Shown here piece after piece: positions 60,648 to 64,000 of a DNA stretch of 64,000 nt (the first letter of the stretch is position 1; each line of letters opens with the position of its first letter). The translations under genes and the position numbers were made by a program. Source of the DNA: Mycolicibacterium xanthum. Lineage in GTDB: Bacteria > Actinomycetota > Actinomycetes > Mycobacteriales > Mycobacteriaceae. The stretch covers positions 1 to 64,000 of the forward strand of contig NZ_JAIFZS010000059.1 of assembly GCF_019710635.1 (NCBI RefSeq), given 5' to 3'. The notes beneath the pieces are model-generated. The model was not told the DNA's origin and ran no database searches. It was given only the letters and a program-made list of their open reading frames with translations.

Positions 60648-61644
60648 ACAGGGCACGATAATTCACCCGCGCGGCGGTGGCCAGGACGGCGAGCGCACCA
60701 CCGGCCGCGGCCCACACCGCGAGCGTCACCAGTGGGACGCCCGCGCCGTGACCACCGAAATAGGACACGCTGCGCAGCAGCGACACCCCCGAGCCCTGCG
60801 GCACCAGGGTGGTGAAGGTCGAGTAGAAGCCCGACAGCAGCGGACGACCGACCGGGCCCGCGGCGGCCGCGTTGCCGACGACCACCAGGAACAGGCCCAG
60901 CACCACCGACGCCACCACACCGAACGCGGCGGCCACACCGGTCACCGCCGCGCCGACCGCCATCGCGTAGAGCCACAGCGCCCCGAACACCTGCCAGGGG
61001 TGACCGACCAGTGCGCCCAGCACCGGCCCGACGTACACCGTGACCGCGCCGGCCAGCACCGCCGAGAACGCGGCCAGCGACAACGGGCGCAGTCCCAGCG
61101 TCGCCGGGCTCCGGACGCTGCCCATCAGCCGGCCGAGCAGCGCCGCGCCCAGCGACGCCCCGATCGAGACGAAGATGACGGCATAGAACTCGACGGTGCC
61201 CGACGGGTCACCGGCAGAGGTCGGGGCGACGTCCTCGACGACGACGGGCAGCCCGGCCCGCTCGGCGGACGCCCGGCCCAGCGTCTCGGCCGCCGCGGCG
61301 ACACTGTGCCCGCCGCCGCCGGCGACGTAGATCGTCATCGCGTGATCAGGGGTTACGGCGAACGCGGCGTCGGCCCGGCGTTCGTACACCTGGCTGCGGG
61401 CCGCGGCCGGATCGCCGACCTCGTCGACCTGCAACGCATCCTGATCCTGCAGACCCTCGACCAGGGCCGGGGGACCCGACACCGCGACCGACATGTGGTG
61501 CAGCGCCGGTTTGGCGAAGGCGCCCGAGTAGCTGGCGACCATCGCGATGACGAACACGGTCAGCCCGGCCAGCGCGAGCACCGCGGCGCACACCGCCGTG
61601 CGATCCCGGAACGCCGGGGTCTCGGCGGGGTGGTGTCTACCCAT
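60625..61644 (-). CDS. ABC-2/YhgE-type membrane protein (exporter-like)
   Basis: The 339-residue protein starts with MGRHHPAETPAFRDR, then one transmembrane helix (about 20-45), an extracytoplasmic domain of about 120 residues, and five or six helices at the C-terminus. This is the layout of ABC-2 type permeases of the YhgE/Pip group. No ATPase gene is adjacent, so it may act alone or use a remote ATPase. The ATG at 61644 has AAAGGA upstream and overlaps the end of the TetR gene by 8 bp. The TPR gene follows with a 23-bp overlap. Confidence 0.75.
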   Translation of the reverse strand: MGRHHPAETPAFRDRTAVCAAVLALAGLTVFVIAMVASYSGAFAKPALHHMSVAVSGPPALVEGLQDQDALQVDEVGDPAAARSQVYERRADAAFAVTPDHAMTIYVAGGGGHSVAAAAETLGRASAERAGLPVVVEDVAPTSAGDPSGTVEFYAVIFVSIGASLGAALLGRLMGSVRSPATLGLRPLSLAAFSAVLAGAVTVYVGPVLGALVGHPWQVFGALWLYAMAVGAAVTGVAAAFGVVASVVLGLFLVVVGNAAAAGPVGRPLLSGFYSTFTTLVPQGSGVSLLRSVSYFGGHGAGVPLVTLAVWAAAGGALAVLATAARVNYRALYGRRAVI

Positions 61645-62230
61645 TGTGGGGTCCTTTCTGAGCTGTCGAGATGCCCAGCAGCGCGTCGACGGTGTCCAGC
61701 GCGGCGGCGACCCGCGCATGCAGGTCGGTCGCGTCGGGGTCCTCCATCCACGAGCGGAGCACCTCCATGAATCCGCCGACCAGGAATCGGGTCACGGCGT
61801 CGGCGGGAAGCGGCGCGATGGCGGCCAGCGTGGCCATGCCCTGCGCGCCGATCTCCTCGCAGGCCGGCGCCAGTTCGGCGCGGAACGCGGTGACCACGTG
61901 CTGGGTCACGGTGCTGGGAACGATGTTGCGGTACATCGCCCGGTGCTCGGCCGCGAAGCCGAACAGCCGCAGGATCCGGCTCCGGGCGTCATTTTCGTCG
62001 AGGTCGCCGACGGCGTCGGCGAATGCGTGGGTGAAGGCACTGGCCACCGCGTCGTCGCGGTCGCGGAAGTGCCGGTAGAAGACTTGCCTGCTGACCTGTG
62101 CCCTGGCGACCAGGTCGCCCACGGTGATGTCGTCGACGCGCCGTTCGTGGGCCATCGCGAAGGCCGCATCCCGAAGCCGGGTGCGGACCCGCTCCGCGCG
62201 GGGGTCGGTACTCAGGCCACGATCTGACAC
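61637..62230 (-). CDS. TetR-family transcriptional regulator
   Basis: The 197-residue protein has an N-terminal TetR DNA-binding domain (LRDAAFAMAHERRVDDITVGDLVARAQVSRQVFYRHFRDRDD in the parts LRDAAFAMAHERR, ITVGDLVARAQVSRQVFYRHF) and a helical ligand-binding part. It is the first gene of an operon with the ABC-2-like membrane protein and the TPR protein, which it probably represses. A perfect 22-bp palindrome lies 20 bp before its GTG start, an obvious operator for autoregulation. The inducer is unknown. Confidence 0.9.
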   Translation of the reverse strand: MSDRGLSTDPRAERVRTRLRDAAFAMAHERRVDDITVGDLVARAQVSRQVFYRHFRDRDDAVASAFTHAFADAVGDLDENDARSRILRLFGFAAEHRAMYRNIVPSTVTQHVVTAFRAELAPACEEIGAQGMATLAAIAPLPADAVTRFLVGGFMEVLRSWMEDPDATDLHARVAAALDTVDALLGISTAQKGPHNG

Positions 62231-62249
62231 ACCGGCCAGGCTAGGTCAT

Positions 62250-62271
62250 TTCGTAGACAGTTGTCTACGAA
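62250..62271. promoter_or_regulatory. perfect 22-bp palindrome, TetR operator
   Basis: TTCGTAGACA and TGTCTACGAA are exact reverse complements separated by GT. The site is 20 bp upstream of the TetR start codon and thus overlaps its promoter or leader. Position, length and symmetry are those of a TetR-family operator. The same site could also affect the NCS2 permease unit only through read-through, since that gene lies upstream on the same strand. Confidence 0.85.
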
Positions 62272-62355
62272 GTGCCGGGTTATCTCAGGCACACCGCTGA
62301 CATGGTGTGATGCAGGCCGGGCACGGGGTCTGGGGTGACCCGGCGCCGCAACCGT

Positions 62356-63951
62356 TCAGTGCCCTGCCACGATGTCGGCCTCGTCGGGATGCACCACCGG
62401 ATCCCTGGCTCCGGGCAGGAACCAGAACGCCACGCAGACGATGCCGAAGAACACATAGCCGAGCGCCACCTGGGGATTGGCCGCCCACGACACCTCGGGC
62501 GCGTGGATCAGGCCGATGAAGGACAGCGCCGCGCCCACCGCCGACGCGATCGCGGCGTAGAGGAACTTCTTGTCCAGGATGAACGTGACCATGGTGCCGA
62601 GGATCAGGCCCACCAGGACCGCGCCCTCGCCGAGGGTCTTCAGCCCGTCGTAGACCACGCCGGCACCGTTGAGCGCATCGCTGGTCACCTCCACGGCCGA
62701 GGTGCCCGCGGCGGACAGGGCGTTGTCGATCATCCCGTGCGCCCACTGCGCGAGGTTCGGCAGCAGCGCCGCGACCACCGCGACCGCGTGCAATCGGGGC
62801 ACCGCCTGGAAGGCCTGGGCACCGATCAGGAGGCCGATGTAGAGCAGGATCGGCACGATCGCGGGAACCGGGAGCAGCGCGTCGAGCACGCCGAACAGCC
62901 CGAGGAAACAAAGGATTCCGACGAAAGCGCCACTGGCCAGCGAGTAGCCGGCGCCGCCGCCGGCATCCTTCCAGCCCGGGTGACCGATGTACACCGCGGG
63001 CGGGAACGGCGATCCGAACGCCGACCCGACGACCGCACCGGCGCCATCGGCGAGCAACACGCTGCGCAGGTTGTAGCTGTCACCCGCCGCCGCGGCGCTC
63101 TCCACGTTGCTCATCGCCTCGGTGAAGTTGTAGACGCCCAGCGGAATCGCGGTACCGAGCAGCGGTGCCAGATCCGAAAGACCGTTGAACAGCATGTCGA
63201 TCCGCAGGTCCGGGATGCCGATGGCGATGTCGCTGACCGCCTGCCCGACATCGGGTGCGGACATGTACCCGCCCGCCCAGCCGATCGCGGTGCCGACCAG
63301 CAGCGCCACCAGGCCGATCGGAATCCCACCCGGCAGTTTCACATTGGTGAAGAAGCCGATCAGGATGATGGCCAGCACCGGCAGGCCGATCCAGGCGACC
63401 TCCCACATCTGGGCGGCCGGTCGCATCGAGATGAACGTGATCGAGATGCCGGCCAGCGTGCCCAGCATCGCGGCGCGTGGTGTCAGCCTGCGGATGTAGG
63501 GCCCGACGAACGCTCCGATCATCACGATGACGCCGATCAGGAACGCCCAGGCCAGGCCGGCCTGCCAGGCCTGCATCGGGTCGTCGGTGGCCAGGTAGAC
63601 CGGCAGCATCACGACGAAGATCACGATGAACATGTGCGGCACGCTCGGCCCGTAGGGCAGGGCGGTGACGTCGGCTCTGTTCTCCCGCCGGGCAAGCCGA
63701 CGGGCCAGGAACGTGTAGTAGAGATTGCCGAGGATCAGCGCGACACCCAGCGCGGGCAGCACCGTGCCGAGCACGTCGCCGGCGGGCACCGCGATGACCC
63801 CGATCATCAGCCCGGTCAATGTCAGCACGTTGACCAGGATGTTGAAGCCGAGGCCGAAGAACGCATTGGTGTCCCCGCGGGTCCACCACGGTATCGACAA
63901 CGGCTTGGTGTCGGGCGGTTCGATCGGCGGATTGGTGACGTCGGTGCTCAT
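62356..63951 (-). CDS. NCS2-family nucleobase permease
   Basis: The 531-residue protein has about 12-14 transmembrane helices and NCS2-type features: FNILVNVLTLTGLMIGV, a central GVYNFTEAMSNVESAAAAG with the conserved Glu of the substrate site, and the C-terminal VPAIVPILLYIGLLIG. Members carry xanthine, uracil, guanine or hypoxanthine with protons. The specificity is not readable. The window ends shortly upstream of the start, so its promoter is only partly visible. Confidence 0.83.
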   Translation of the reverse strand: MSTDVTNPPIEPPDTKPLSIPWWTRGDTNAFFGLGFNILVNVLTLTGLMIGVIAVPAGDVLGTVLPALGVALILGNLYYTFLARRLARRENRADVTALPYGPSVPHMFIVIFVVMLPVYLATDDPMQAWQAGLAWAFLIGVIVMIGAFVGPYIRRLTPRAAMLGTLAGISITFISMRPAAQMWEVAWIGLPVLAIILIGFFTNVKLPGGIPIGLVALLVGTAIGWAGGYMSAPDVGQAVSDIAIGIPDLRIDMLFNGLSDLAPLLGTAIPLGVYNFTEAMSNVESAAAAGDSYNLRSVLLADGAGAVVGSAFGSPFPPAVYIGHPGWKDAGGGAGYSLASGAFVGILCFLGLFGVLDALLPVPAIVPILLYIGLLIGAQAFQAVPRLHAVAVVAALLPNLAQWAHGMIDNALSAAGTSAVEVTSDALNGAGVVYDGLKTLGEGAVLVGLILGTMVTFILDKKFLYAAIASAVGAALSFIGLIHAPEVSWAANPQVALGYVFFGIVCVAFWFLPGARDPVVHPDEADIVAGH

Positions 63952-64000
63952 CGGTTCCTCTTTTCGGCCTGGCTCAAACGGGGAGGGTGGTGAGTTGACT

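Overview
This is a high-GC actinobacterial chromosome segment from a mycobacterium, most likely a non-tuberculous, Mycolicibacterium-type species. The gene order follows the Mycobacterium tuberculosis block Rv1819c to Rv1867 almost gene for gene: bacA, secA2, pgsA2, two DUF881 genes around a small basic protein, gcvH, garA, ftsR, a DUF151 gene, resR, gcvB, glcB, guaB1, gnd1, blaR/blaI, ureABCFGD, ndh, apa and adhA. Several features do not fit M. tuberculosis: a Lon protease gene, a second bacA-like gene, an iron ABC transporter inserted between the CBS-domain genes and guaB1, a FhuF-like gene inserted between blaI and the Rv1847 homologue, and no ilvG or modABC. These comparisons rest on remembered gene order; no alignment was run.

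Layout. 0-1 kb: the tail of an HNH (13E12-type) nuclease and a hotdog thioesterase. 1-5 kb: two tandem SbmA/BacA-type ABC transporters on the minus strand, the upstream one split by a frameshift. 5-16.5 kb: a long plus-strand run of secretion (secA2), phospholipid (pgsA2), cell-envelope/division (DUF881, sbp, ftsR, resR) and central nitrogen metabolism genes (gcvH, garA, gcvB); a tandem glycine riboswitch precedes gcvB. 16.5-26 kb: minus-strand haem peroxidase, a von Willebrand-type membrane protein, malate synthase G, a predicted glycosylase and two CNNM/CorC-type membrane proteins. 26-30 kb: an iron ABC transporter operon behind an IdeR-like box. 30-34 kb: guaB1, gnd1, BlaR/BlaI. 34-40 kb: a second IdeR-like box with a FhuF-like gene, a thioesterase and the urease operon (no ureE). 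40-43 kb: NDH-2, an F420-type oxidoreductase and a degenerate SDR. 43-47 kb: Apa, a small stress membrane protein, AdhA and a CPBP protease. 47-51 kb: phosphoketolase and a thiolase-like enzyme. 51-56 kb: HhH and TfoX proteins, Lon, and a divergent GNAT-AAA+ fusion. 56-64 kb: an antigen-85-like mycolyltransferase, a GH13 enzyme, a deaminase, a TPR protein, an ABC-2-like membrane protein with its own TetR regulator, and an NCS2 permease.

How the genes connect. GcvH, GcvP and the riboswitch belong to glycine cleavage, and GarA in the same run controls 2-oxoglutarate flux, so the 10-16.5 kb region links glycine, glutamate and C1 metabolism. The two IdeR-like boxes, at about 26.1 and 34.3 kb, suggest an iron-starvation import and iron-release module. 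The urease operon is complete for a mycobacterium. The most unusual items are the GNAT-AAA+ fusion divergent from lon, the frameshifted BacA paralogue, the 48-bp convergent coding overlap between guaB1 and the iron ATPase, and several perfect palindromes or tandem repeats in promoter regions (62250-62271, 43515-43532, 43249-43288).
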